Below, one piece after another: positions 55,971-64,000 of a stretch of DNA of 64,000 nucleotides (position 1 is its first letter; the number at the start of each line of letters is the position of its first letter). Source of the stretch: Aestuariispira ectoiniformans (GTDB lineage Bacteria > Pseudomonadota > Alphaproteobacteria > UBA8366 > Aestuariispiraceae); assembly GCF_025136295.1 (NCBI RefSeq), contig NZ_CP062788.1, positions 2,460,501 through 2,524,500 of the forward strand, given 5' to 3'. A program made the position numbers and the translations under genes. The notes beneath the pieces are model-generated. The model made no database searches and was not told where the DNA came from. It worked only from the letters and a program-made list of their open reading frames with translations.

Positions 55971-57611
55971 ATGGAAAAGAATGATACCGATATCCTGCTG
56001 GAAATCCGCGACCTGCAAATCGAAGGGCTGGCGAATGACGGCTGGCAGGGGATTGTGCATGGTGTCGATCTGACGCTTCGTCGTGGTGAGGTTATGGGCC
56101 TGATTGGTGAGTCCGGTGCGGGTAAATCCACAATCGGTCTGGCTGCCATGGGCTTTACCCGTGGCGGCTGCCGCATTTCAGGTGGTTCTGTTTGTTTCGA
56201 CGGCATTGAGCTGACAACGGTCAGTGAGGAGACGCGCCGTGCCCTGCGCGGTGCGCGGATTGCCTATGTTGCGCAGTCGGCCGCCGCCTCCTTCAATCCA
56301 GCTCATCGGCTGATTGACCAATATGCCGAAATGCCGGTACAGCATGGCGTTGCCAGCAAGGCGGAGGCCTATGAAGATGCCAAGGAACTGTATGATCGCC
56401 TTCGTTTGCCCAATCCCGACGAGATTGGTTTCCGCTATCCGCATCAGGTAAGCGGCGGCCAGTTGCAGCGGGCCATGACCGCCATGGCAATGTCCTGCCG
56501 TCCGGATCTGATCATCTTCGACGAGCCGACCACGGCGCTGGACGTGACCACGCAGGTGAATGTTCTGGCGGCTATCCGTGATGTGGTGGAACAGTTCAAT
56601 ACAGCGGCCATTTACATCACCCATGACCTGGCCGTCGTGGCCCAGATGGCGGACCGGATCAAGGTCCTGCGCTATGGCCGAACGGTTGAAGATGCCGATA
56701 CCCGAACGATGTTGAATGCGCCCAAAGAGGATTACACCAAATCTCTCTGGGCTGTTCGAAGCTTTCAGAAACATCACAAGGCACCGGTTGTTTCGGATGA
56801 AACGCCGGTTATCGAGGTCTCCGGCATTGACGCCGCTTATGGCGATAACAAGATTCTGGATGATGTTTCCTTCAAGATTCATCGGGGCAAGACGGTGGCG
56901 GTCGTGGGGGAATCCGGTTCCGGGAAATCGACAACCGCCCGTGTGATCACGGGTCTTCTTCCGCCACTCAAGGGAACTATCCTGAACCACGGGGAGGTGC
57001 TGCCGGCCTCTTTTAGGCAGCGTAACCGTGAGCAGCTTCGCCACGTCCAGATGATCTACCAGATGGCGGATACGGCCCTGAATCCGAAACAGCGTATTCG
57101 CGAGATCATCGGCCGGCCCCTGGAATTCTATCTCGGCCTGAAGGGGGCAAAAAAAGAAGAACGTATTCGCCAATTACTGACCCAGATCGAACTCGACCCG
57201 GACACCTTCATCGACCGCTTTCCGGGGGAGCTTTCCGGTGGCCAGAAACAGCGCGTCAGCATTGCCAGGGCGCTTGCGGCGGAACCTGATTTCATTATCT
57301 GCGATGAGGTGACATCCGCGCTCGATCAGGTCGTGGCGGAGGGCATCCTGAAACTGCTGGACCGCCTCCAGGAGGAATTGGGGCTGGCCTATATGTTCAT
57401 TACCCATGATCTGGCGACTGTGCGGGCCATTGCCGACGATGTTGTTGTCATGAACAAGGGACGCGTTGTCGAAAGTGGTCCGGTGGAGGAAATCTTCGCG
57501 CCGCCCCATCACGAATATACCGAATTGCTGTTGGCCTCTGTTCCGGAAATGGACCCGGACTGGTTGGACCGGCGGCTTGCGGAAGGCGGGACGTCCATGG
57601 CTGCCGACTGA
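55971..57611 (+). CDS. Fused dual ABC ATPase (DppD-DppF), probable carnitine uptake
   Basis: A 546-residue protein with two complete ABC domains. The first has [30 protein letters not shown] and YITHDLAVV. The second (from about residue 275) has GESGSGKST, LSGGQKQR, FIICDEVTSALD and FITHDLATV. Both sites look active. The second Walker B reads DEV rather than DEP. The fusion replaces two separate ATPase genes of the usual dpp operon. It starts 4 nt after the permease gene. Confidence 0.92.
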   Translation: MEKNDTDILLEIRDLQIEGLANDGWQGIVHGVDLTLRRGEVMGLIGESGAGKSTIGLAAMGFTRGGCRISGGSVCFDGIELTTVSEETRRALRGARIAYVAQSAAASFNPAHRLIDQYAEMPVQHGVASKAEAYEDAKELYDRLRLPNPDEIGFRYPHQVSGGQLQRAMTAMAMSCRPDLIIFDEPTTALDVTTQVNVLAAIRDVVEQFNTAAIYITHDLAVVAQMADRIKVLRYGRTVEDADTRTMLNAPKEDYTKSLWAVRSFQKHHKAPVVSDETPVIEVSGIDAAYGDNKILDDVSFKIHRGKTVAVVGESGSGKSTTARVITGLLPPLKGTILNHGEVLPASFRQRNREQLRHVQMIYQMADTALNPKQRIREIIGRPLEFYLGLKGAKKEERIRQLLTQIELDPDTFIDRFPGELSGGQKQRVSIARALAAEPDFIICDEVTSALDQVVAEGILKLLDRLQEELGLAYMFITHDLATVRAIADDVVVMNKGRVVESGPVEEIFAPPHHEYTELLLASVPEMDPDWLDRRLAEGGTSMAAD

Positions 57612-57655
57612 CCGGCAGGCCCCGCCTCATAAAGTTTGTACAGGGATTATTTGAA

Positions 57656-59224
57656 ATGAAAGGAATGTCAGGGATGTTTGAGATCAATCGTCGCCAATTG
57701 CTGGCTGGAACTGCCGCGGCTTCGCTCGCGCTTGGTACCGGGCTCGGGTTTGCGCCCAAGGCACAGGCCGCCGAACCCAAAAAAGGCGGGCACTTCCGTC
57801 TGGCACTGTCCGGTGGTGCCACGGCAGACTCCATGGACCCGGCGACCTATGCCGCCGGTCCGGTTGTTTTCGCCGCATTGGCAATTTGCAACAACCTGAC
57901 AGAGGTTGACGAGAACGGGAATGCCATTCCGGAACTGGCGGAAAGCTGGGAAGCCTCCGGCGATGCCAAGACCTGGACGTTTAAGCTGCGCCAAGGCATC
58001 AAATTTCACAACGGCAAGGTGATGACGTCCGAAGATGTGATTGCCTCCTTTAACCATCACCGCGGCAAGGACAGCAAGTCCGGTGCGAAATCCCTGCTGG
58101 CCGGTATCAAGGATATCCGCGCCGACGGCGACAGCGCCGTTGTCTTTGAACTGGCTGAAGGCAATGCGGACTTCCCGTTTGTCCCGGCGGACTATCACCT
58201 GGAAATCTTCCCGTCTGCAGACGGCAAGATCGATTGGAAATCGGGCATCGGCACCGGCGGTTACATGCTGGAAAGCTTTGAACCGGGCGTGCGGACTGTC
58301 CTGAAACGCAATCCGGATTATTGGAAACAGGGCCGGGCGAATTTCGATACGGTTGAAATTCTGACGATCAATGACCCGGCGGCCCGCGTCAGCGCCCTGA
58401 TGACGGGTGGCGTCGATGCGGTGAACAGCCTCGACCTGAAGACGGTTCACCTGCTGAAGCGCAACAAGAATATTGTCGTCGAGGAAGTCACGGGCACATC
58501 GCATTACACCCTGCCGATGTTTGCGGACACCGCACCGTTCAACGACAACAACGTCCGCATGGCGTTGAAACACGCGATTGACCGTGAACAACTGGTTGAG
58601 ACCATCCTGCGTGGTCATGGCCGTCCGGGCAACGACAGCCCGATCACTCCGGCAAACCGCTATTTCAATACCGACCTGCCGCAGCGCGCCTATGATGCGG
58701 ACAAGGCCAAATACTATCTGAAACAGGCAGGCATGAGTGACCTCAAGGTTGATCTGCATACATCCGACGCCGCATTCTCCGGTGCGGTTGATACGGCTGT
58801 TCTGTTCCGTGAAAGTGCGGCCAAGGCTGGCATCGACATCAATGTGGTTCGCGAACCGGCAGACGGCTACTGGTCCAATGTCTGGCTGAAAAAAGCCTTC
58901 TGCATGAGCTATTGGAACGGTCGTCCGACCGAAGACTGGATGTTCTCGCTGGTCTATGCCGGTGGCGCCGACTGGAACGACGGCCATTGGAACAACGAGC
59001 GTTTCAACAAATTGCTGGTCGAGGCGCGCGCTGAACTGGACGAAGCCAAGCGCAAGGCCATGTATTTCGAAATGCAGGAACTGGTCTATAACGACGGCAG
59101 CACCATCATTCCGATGTATGCTAACTATGTCGATGGCCGTTCTGCGAAAATCGCGCGTGGCAACCTGGCGTCCAACCGCTTCCTGGATGGTTGGAAGTGC
59201 ATTGAACGCTGGTGGATGGCGTAA
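57656..59224 (+). CDS. ABC transporter substrate-binding protein, peptide type, Tat-exported, probable carnitine uptake
   Basis: 522 residues, SBP family 5. A twin-Arg signal (INRRQLLAGTAAASLALGTG) ends near KAQAAEP, so export by Tat is likely. The conserved ALSGGATADSMDPATYAAG and KFHNGKVMTSEDVIAS follow. ATG at 57656 (AGGGA upstream) and 57674 (AAAGGA upstream) are equally plausible starts. Ligand inferred from the carnitine cluster. It is followed by a hairpin and then by the dehydrogenase gene. Confidence 0.85.
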   Translation: MKGMSGMFEINRRQLLAGTAAASLALGTGLGFAPKAQAAEPKKGGHFRLALSGGATADSMDPATYAAGPVVFAALAICNNLTEVDENGNAIPELAESWEASGDAKTWTFKLRQGIKFHNGKVMTSEDVIASFNHHRGKDSKSGAKSLLAGIKDIRADGDSAVVFELAEGNADFPFVPADYHLEIFPSADGKIDWKSGIGTGGYMLESFEPGVRTVLKRNPDYWKQGRANFDTVEILTINDPAARVSALMTGGVDAVNSLDLKTVHLLKRNKNIVVEEVTGTSHYTLPMFADTAPFNDNNVRMALKHAIDREQLVETILRGHGRPGNDSPITPANRYFNTDLPQRAYDADKAKYYLKQAGMSDLKVDLHTSDAAFSGAVDTAVLFRESAAKAGIDINVVREPADGYWSNVWLKKAFCMSYWNGRPTEDWMFSLVYAGGADWNDGHWNNERFNKLLVEARAELDEAKRKAMYFEMQELVYNDGSTIIPMYANYVDGRSAKIARGNLASNRFLDGWKCIERWWMA

Positions 59225-59239
59225 CGGAGCCCAAGGTCC

Positions 59240-59274
59240 CGACCGGCGCAGGGTGCTCCCCTTTGCGCCGGTCG
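59240..59274 (+). other. Intercistronic hairpin after the binding-protein gene
   Basis: A perfect 11-bp stem CGACCGGCGCA / TGCGCCGGTCG with a 13-nt loop lies 15 nt after the stop. There is no T-run, so it is probably a stabiliser or weak attenuator. Confidence 0.7.
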
Positions 59275-59347
59275 CCTGACCCGGGAGCAGATTTTATTTT
59301 TCCTATTGGCCGGAACCAGTTGGCCGGTTGTTGAAGGAGCTGACAGA

Positions 59348-60835
59348 ATGAGCAATATCACACAAGCAGCAGCGATCGGCGGTGGCGTAATCGGTGGCGG
59401 CTGGATCGCGCGCCTGATCCTGAACGGTATCAACGTGAAAGTCTTTGATCCGGCGCCGGGTGCCGAACGCAAGGTCGGCGAGATGCTGGCCAATGCGGAA
59501 CGCGCCTATGGTAAGCTGACCAACGCGCCACTGCCCAAGCCCGGCAAGCTGGAATATACCGCTACTCTGGAAGAGGCGGTTAAAGACGCGCAGTTCATCC
59601 AGGAAAGCGCCCCGGAGCGTATGGAGCTCAAGCAGTCGATCCTGAATGAGATCGACCAATATGCGCCCGCAGATGCATTGATCTGTTCATCGACCTCGGG
59701 GCTGATGCCGACGGAATTACAGAAGGGTATGACCCATCCGGATCGCATGATGGTGGGCCATCCTTTCAACCCGGTTTATCTGTTGCCGCTGGTGGAAATC
59801 TGTGGGGGTGAAAAAACCTCCGACGAAGCGAAAAAGCGCGCTGCGGCGTTTTACGAATATATCGGTATGAAGCCGCTGGTCCTGCGCAAGGAAATTGATG
59901 CCTTTATCGCCGACCGTATCCTTGAGGCCTATTGGCGTGAGGCGCTGTGGCTGGTGAACGACGGCATTGCCACGGTGGAAGAGGTTGACGATGCGATCCG
60001 CTATGGTGCGGGCCTGCGTTGGGCGATGATGGGAACCTTCCAGGTTTACCGTATCGCCGGTGGTGAGGCTGGCATGCGCCACTTCATGTCCCAGTTCGGT
60101 CCGGCCCTGAAATGGCCCTGGACGAAACTGATGGATGTGCCGGAACTGACCGACGAGTTGCTGGACACCATCGCGGACCAGTCCGACGATCAGGCCAAGG
60201 GCGTTTCCATCCGTGATATGGAACGTCAGCGCGATGATGGCCTGGTCTCTGTCATGCAGGCCCTGAAGACGCACGACCTGGCGGCTGGTGAGGTGCTGAA
60301 AGGCTATGAGAACAGCCTCTATGCCCGCGCCCATGCCCATGTGGAAGAGGCAGAGGTCGATCTGACCCAGCCGCTGGCCCTTCATGAGGCAACCGTCCGG
60401 CCCGACTGGGTGGATTACAACGGTCATATGACCGAACATCGCTATTTGCAGGTGTTTGGCGATGCAACCGACGCTTTCCTGCGTTTCATCGGGATGGACC
60501 AGGACTATCTGGCGCGGGATCGTTCCGTCTATACGGTCGAAACCCATATCCGCCATTTGCTGGAAGTGGCCGCTGAACAGCCGCTGTCTGTGACGACGCA
60601 GGTACTTGGTCTGGATGAAAAGCGGATTCGTATCCTGCATGTAATGCGCCACAGTGAGACAGGCAATGTCCTGGCGACAGCGGAACATATGCTGATGCAT
60701 GTGGATACGGCACAAGGCCGGGCTTGTCCGCTGGAAGCGCCGTTGGCGGGCAAGGTTCATCCCATCTGGGAAGCACACAGGTCCCTGGAAAAGCCTGAAT
60801 TTTCAGGCCGTGGAATCCGGGAACTGACTGCCTAG
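59348..60835 (+). CDS. lcdH: L-carnitine 3-dehydrogenase fused to a betainyl-CoA thioesterase
   Basis: A 495-residue two-domain enzyme. Residues 1 to about 320 are a 3-hydroxyacyl-CoA-dehydrogenase-like NAD enzyme (AIGGGVIGGGWIARL, MMVGHPFNPVYLLPLVEICGG). Residues from about 350 to the end are a hotdog thioesterase (TVRPDWVDYNGHMTEHRYLQVF). It oxidises carnitine to 3-dehydrocarnitine, and the second domain should hydrolyse betainyl-CoA made by BKACE to glycine betaine. Such fusions are known in alphaproteobacteria. The ATG at 59348 has GAAGGAG upstream. A terminator follows. Confidence 0.93.
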   Translation: MSNITQAAAIGGGVIGGGWIARLILNGINVKVFDPAPGAERKVGEMLANAERAYGKLTNAPLPKPGKLEYTATLEEAVKDAQFIQESAPERMELKQSILNEIDQYAPADALICSSTSGLMPTELQKGMTHPDRMMVGHPFNPVYLLPLVEICGGEKTSDEAKKRAAAFYEYIGMKPLVLRKEIDAFIADRILEAYWREALWLVNDGIATVEEVDDAIRYGAGLRWAMMGTFQVYRIAGGEAGMRHFMSQFGPALKWPWTKLMDVPELTDELLDTIADQSDDQAKGVSIRDMERQRDDGLVSVMQALKTHDLAAGEVLKGYENSLYARAHAHVEEAEVDLTQPLALHEATVRPDWVDYNGHMTEHRYLQVFGDATDAFLRFIGMDQDYLARDRSVYTVETHIRHLLEVAAEQPLSVTTQVLGLDEKRIRILHVMRHSETGNVLATAEHMLMHVDTAQGRACPLEAPLAGKVHPIWEAHRSLEKPEFSGRGIRELTA

Positions 60836-60861
60836 GTTTTTACCTCTGGCCCCAAACTGGC

Positions 60862-60895
60862 AAACGGCCGGCACCGTCCGGCCGTTTCTTTTTTT
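60862..60895 (+). terminator. Rho-independent terminator of the carnitine operon
   Basis: A 10-bp stem AAACGGCCGG / CCGGCCGTTT with a 6-nt loop is followed by C and a run of seven T. Confidence 0.9.
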
Positions 60896-61007
60896 GTTGT
60901 GGGGGGTGGCATCTACGGGCCATAGGCTTTAAAAGCCCCCGCAGGCTGGAATTTTGAATTTTCCAATTTTGAGCTATAGTTTTGCAAGAATTCGAAGGAT
61001 TAGGAAC

Positions 61008-61214
61008 ATGACCGGTGAAGAAATCGCCAAGGTAACCAATCACCTGCGCAGAACCTTCAATAACAACCGTATTATGGTTGATCCGCCGAAGAAGGCGAAT
61101 GCGCCGATCGAAGTTCGTGTTGGCGACGAAGTAATCGGGACGATTGATCGTGACGAAGACGAGGGTGAAGTCGCATACTACTTCACCATGGCGATTCTGG
61201 GTGAAGAGATCTAA
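61008..61214 (+). CDS. DUF3126 family protein
   Basis: A 68-residue acidic protein. EEIAKVTNHLRRTFNNNRI, EVRVGDEVIGTIDRDEDEGEV and a final FTMAILGEEI match DUF3126, a family restricted, to my knowledge, to alphaproteobacteria and without known function. The ATG at 61008 follows AGGA. A TATAGT at 60975 could be its -10 box. A terminator follows the stop. Confidence 0.85.
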   Translation: MTGEEIAKVTNHLRRTFNNNRIMVDPPKKANAPIEVRVGDEVIGTIDRDEDEGEVAYYFTMAILGEEI

Positions 61215-61241
61215 GTCTCTTTCCATAGGATTGAGAAAAAG

Positions 61242-61267
61242 CGCGGGGATCATCCCCGCGTTTTTTT
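61242..61267 (+). terminator. Rho-independent terminator after the DUF3126 gene
   Basis: A 9-bp stem CGCGGGGAT / ATCCCCGCG with a tight loop is followed by seven T. It also lies just 3' of the convergent permease gene. Confidence 0.9.
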
Positions 61268-61274
61268 GTTTGGA

Positions 61275-62066
61275 TCAGCGCCAGTTCAGGAGCCAGCGTT
61301 CGGCGCGGGTCAGCAGGGCCGATACCAGCAAGCCCAGGGCCGACAATACAACCACGCCAGCCAGCAGCTTTGATGTCTGGTAGAGGTTACCCGCCGCCAG
61401 GATAAGCGAGCCCACCCCGTATTCCGCGCCAATCATTTCTGCGGCGATCAGCAGGATGATTGCGATTGAGGTGGAAATCCGGAAGCCGGACAGGATTGTC
61501 GGCAGGGCGCCGGGGAAGACCACTTTACAGATGATCTGCCAGTTCGACAGGCCAAAGCTTTGCGCCATGCGGATCAGGTTGCGGGGCACGCCGTCAACGC
61601 CGCCGTAGGTATTGATCACGGTCGGGAAGAAGACACCGAAGGCGATTGTCGCAACCTTCGACGGTTCGCCAATGCCAAACCAGATGATGAACAGTGGCAA
61701 CAGGGCGATCTTCGGGATTGGGAAAATGGCCGATACGAAGGCGATCCCCGCCGACCGGACGACAGAGAACATGCCAACGGCAAAACCGACGGCCAGGCCT
61801 GCGGTGGTTCCCAGCAGCCACCCATATAACAACCGTTGCAGGGACGCGCTCAGATGGAGCCAGATTTCCCCGGATTCGATCAGTTCCCACAGCGCCTGGG
61901 CGATTGAGGCGGGGCTGGGCAGGGCGAGATCGGAAATCCATCCGGTCGAGGAACCTAACTGCCAGACGGCAATCACGATTGCAAAGAAGGCCCAGGCCAC
62001 GGCCGGAACCATACGCGGGGCAAATCCGGTTGCCCGGAAGGGGACTGGTTGCCGGTTATCATGCAT
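61275..62066 (-). CDS. ABC transporter permease, NitT/TauT (SsuC/TauC) type
   Basis: A 263-residue permease with six predicted helices. FPIPKIALLPLFIIWFGIGEPSKVA and the loop IRMAQSFGLSNWQIICKVVFPGALPTILSGFR are characteristic of the taurine/nitrate/sulfonate group. The ATG at 62066 (MHDNRQPVPF) overlaps the ATPase gene by 8 nt, so the two are coupled. Ligand not known. Confidence 0.88.
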   Translation of the reverse strand: MHDNRQPVPFRATGFAPRMVPAVAWAFFAIVIAVWQLGSSTGWISDLALPSPASIAQALWELIESGEIWLHLSASLQRLLYGWLLGTTAGLAVGFAVGMFSVVRSAGIAFVSAIFPIPKIALLPLFIIWFGIGEPSKVATIAFGVFFPTVINTYGGVDGVPRNLIRMAQSFGLSNWQIICKVVFPGALPTILSGFRISTSIAIILLIAAEMIGAEYGVGSLILAAGNLYQTSKLLAGVVVLSALGLLVSALLTRAERWLLNWR

Positions 62067-62826
62067 TTTCCAACTCCCGGTCGGCCACCAGGGCCTCATC
62101 GCGGATTAGAGACCAGAGGCGTTCTTCAATGGCAAGCAGTTCCGGTGAACGTTTGCCTCTTTCAGCCAGCGGAATGTCGATGGTGACGATGTCCTTGATG
62201 ACGCCGGGACGGCGGGACAGGGCAACAACCTTGTTGGCGAGATGCACCGCCTCGTTCAGGTTGTGCGTCACATAGACTGCCGTGATACCGTTGCGTGCAA
62301 AAAGGTCGGTAAATTCGTCCAGAAGAATTGTCCTGGTCTGGGCGTCCAATGCCGAAAGCGGTTCATCCATCAACAGTACGGCGGGCCGCACGGACAGGGC
62401 GCGTGCAATGCCGACACGCTGGCGCATGCCACCGGATAATTGCTTGGGATAGGCCTTACGGAATTCAGCCAGGCCGGTCAGGGTCAGGGCTTCTTCAATG
62501 CGTTCGGCTTTTTGTGCTTTGGACAGTTTATGACCTTCCAAAGCAAAGGAGAGGTTGCCCTCCACACTGCGCCAGGGAAGTAATGCGAAATCCTGGAAGA
62601 CATAGGTCAGGGGGTTAAGGCAGCCCTCGGGCTTTGCTCCGGACAGGAACACCGTACCGTCCGACGGCTGCAGAAGGCCGCCGAGAATAGACAGAAGAGT
62701 CGATTTCCCGCAACCGGATGGCCCGATAAGGGCAACAACATCTCCCCGTTCCACGGTAAAGGAGATGTCGTTCAGAACCGCCAGGTCATCATAGCGATGG
62801 GTAATGTTTTGAACGTCTAAACGCAT
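62059..62826 (-). CDS. ABC transporter ATP-binding protein, NitT/TauT type
   Basis: A 255-residue ATPase with Walker A GPSGCGKST, Q-loop YVFQDFALLPW, signature LSGGMRQR, Walker B VLLMDEPLSALD and H-loop YVTHNLNEA. The QDFALLPW stretch and LSGGMRQR fit SsuB/TauB. It is the middle gene of a three-gene importer. Confidence 0.88.
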   Translation of the reverse strand: MRLDVQNITHRYDDLAVLNDISFTVERGDVVALIGPSGCGKSTLLSILGGLLQPSDGTVFLSGAKPEGCLNPLTYVFQDFALLPWRSVEGNLSFALEGHKLSKAQKAERIEEALTLTGLAEFRKAYPKQLSGGMRQRVGIARALSVRPAVLLMDEPLSALDAQTRTILLDEFTDLFARNGITAVYVTHNLNEAVHLANKVVALSRRPGVIKDIVTIDIPLAERGKRSPELLAIEERLWSLIRDEALVADRELENA

Positions 62827-62850
62827 GGTTGTTTTTGCCCCTGAAACAGC

Positions 62851-62873
62851 AATGGCGGCATAATGCCGCCATT
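62851..62873 (-). other. Intercistronic hairpin after the binding-protein gene (minus strand)
   Basis: A perfect 10-bp stem AATGGCGGCA / TGCCGCCATT with a 3-nt loop, between the binding-protein stop (62896) and the ATPase start (62826). There is no T-run on the transcribed strand. Confidence 0.7.
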
Positions 62874-62895
62874 CGCCGGTTTTGGTTTTGAACCA

Positions 62896-63927
62896 TTAAT
62901 TCATGGATGGGACGAAGCGGGGGTCGACAAAGTCGTCGATGGAGACTTTTGCATCCACCAGCTTGTTATCCTGGAACCATTTCAGTTGTGATTTGATGCT
63001 GTCCACATCCAGGCGGGCCTGCGGGTCGAAGTACAGTGCGCCGTTCTTGATGCTGACATATGCCTTTTCCGCCGGGCGGTCCTTATAGACATATTTATGC
63101 ACGATTTTGAGGGTTTCGTCGGTTTTTGCGCCGTAGACGGGCTTGCCCTCCGCATCCCGTTTAAGGAAGGCTTCGGAATAATCCGCGACGCCTTTCTGGT
63201 ATGCCTTCACGAAACGTTGCACGACATCGCTCTTTTCTGCGGCATTGTCGGTGGAGGTGAACAGTGCACCGCCCTGGTATTCCGCATAATCCGCAACCCA
63301 CCCGATGATGTTAGCCGCGCCCGCGCCAGCAAGAGGTTTGGCGATATGCGGGACGATGATCATGGAATCGACCTGGTTGGTTTTCAGGGCCGCAATCATA
63401 TTGGGAACCTTCTGCAGCGGCTTCAGCGATACGTCTTTCAGCGTGAAGCCAGCCTTTTGCGCCACCTGTCCCAGCATGAAATGGAAAGAAGAACCGACCT
63501 GCGACATGGCATAGGAATGGTTCGGGAATTTCTCCGGCGCATCGAAGCCTTTGGCAAATGCATCGTTGGACGCAAGGATTGCGGAGCCGTCATAGCCCTT
63601 TTTCTCAAAGAACTGGGAGGCAACGACTTTCAGCGCACCTTTTCCCGCCAGGTTAAAGAAGCCACCGGTAAAGGCGGTCACGCCGAAATCAGCGTCGCCT
63701 GCCGTTACCGCGACGGCCACCGGCTGTGCAGCGTTGAAAAACTTGAACTCGACATCAATATCCTGGTCTTTGAAATAGCCGTTTTCATAGGCGATGAAGA
63801 GTGGTGACGACGAGACGAATGTCAGCGAGGCGACGGTAACTTTGTCTGCGGCCTGGGCTGCACCGGTGGCGACCATGCCACCAACAGCCAATGCAACAGC
63901 GGATTTGAGGAATTTGGTAACTTTCAT
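62896..63927 (-). CDS. ABC transporter substrate-binding protein, NitT/TauT (NMT1/THI5-like) type
   Basis: A 343-residue periplasmic protein. Signal MKVTKFLKSAVALAVGGMVA ends near AQAADK, followed by VTVASLTFVSSSPLFIAYENGYF, the usual opening of this fold. The start at 63927 has GGGAGG upstream. Ligands of the group include taurine, alkanesulfonates, nitrate and pyrimidine precursors; none can be chosen here. First gene of the importer; its promoter should lie in the last 70 nt of the window. Confidence 0.87.
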   Translation of the reverse strand: MKVTKFLKSAVALAVGGMVATGAAQAADKVTVASLTFVSSSPLFIAYENGYFKDQDIDVEFKFFNAAQPVAVAVTAGDADFGVTAFTGGFFNLAGKGALKVVASQFFEKKGYDGSAILASNDAFAKGFDAPEKFPNHSYAMSQVGSSFHFMLGQVAQKAGFTLKDVSLKPLQKVPNMIAALKTNQVDSMIIVPHIAKPLAGAGAANIIGWVADYAEYQGGALFTSTDNAAEKSDVVQRFVKAYQKGVADYSEAFLKRDAEGKPVYGAKTDETLKIVHKYVYKDRPAEKAYVSIKNGALYFDPQARLDVDSIKSQLKWFQDNKLVDAKVSIDDFVDPRFVPSMN

Positions 63928-64000
63928 TGTGACCTCCCAATACATCCCCTTCTTCGGTTGTTTCGCCCGAAGTAGGGGATAACCCCTTGGCTTTTACGTT

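Noticed and set aside
54590-56206. A 538-codon open frame on the minus strand
   Set aside because: It is antisense to the two carnitine-cluster permeases. Low-complexity His/Gln/Asp composition marks it as a shadow.

Overview
The window reads as a gene-dense, moderately GC-rich stretch of an alphaproteobacterial chromosome, most likely Rhodospirillales in the broad sense and probably free-living or marine. The taxon is inferred from family knowledge: a glpD-glpSTPQUV glycerol operon, a CysN-CysC fusion, a DUF3126 protein, a PAS_5 protein, an AmgK-type kinase, a ScfR/RamB-type acyl-CoA regulator and a carnitine dehydrogenase fused to a thioesterase. I see no rRNA, tRNA, CRISPR array, insertion sequence or prophage. 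Most of the window is uptake and catabolism of small organic molecules.

Layout. 1-879: end of an oligopeptide-type ABC operon. 895-7832: a PAS protein, a sugar kinase (AmgK type), sulfate activation genes cysD and cysNC, a lipoprotein and a sugar-efflux MFS protein. 7914-17536: glycerol regulon, with glpK divergent from glpD and the ABC glycerol importer. 17636-19945: a phospholipase-D-like lipoprotein. 19942-25042 (minus): one operon encoding a ScfR-type regulator, a receiver-only response regulator, a 2-TM protein and an SLC5-STAC histidine kinase; divergent from it, 25257-30383 encodes a branched-chain-type ABC importer. 30599-37058: DctB/DctD and a TRAP dicarboxylate transporter behind a clear sigma-54 promoter. 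37153-47885: a GntR-controlled cluster with an M20 hydrolase, a P1-family peptidase, a dipeptide-type ABC importer, an aldehyde dehydrogenase and an SDR. 47890-49039: GNAT and DUF599 proteins. 49231-52009: ExbB-ExbD-ExbD-TonB. 52071-60895: L-carnitine degradation (regulator, BKACE, ABC importer, dehydrogenase-thioesterase). 61008-63927: DUF3126 and a NitT/TauT-type ABC importer.

The most unusual feature is in the 19942-25042 operon. The ScfR-type transcription factor carries an internal segment that aligns without gaps to the dimerisation/phosphoacceptor helices of the histidine kinase encoded in the same operon and keeps the SH histidine, while the response regulator between them has no output domain. 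This suggests a pathway in which a DHp-like module links the two-component system to an acyl-CoA-responsive regulator. Two other items stand out: the two glycerol ABC ATPases have complementary defects that predict one good and one degenerate ATP site, and the second ExbD has Asn in place of the proton-pathway Asp.

Several solute-binding-protein genes (26606, 34946, 41769, 59224 and, on the minus strand, 62896) are each followed by a strong hairpin without a U-run before the next transporter gene, a recurrent way to keep the binding protein in excess over its permease. All functional assignments are from motifs and family memory; no search was run.
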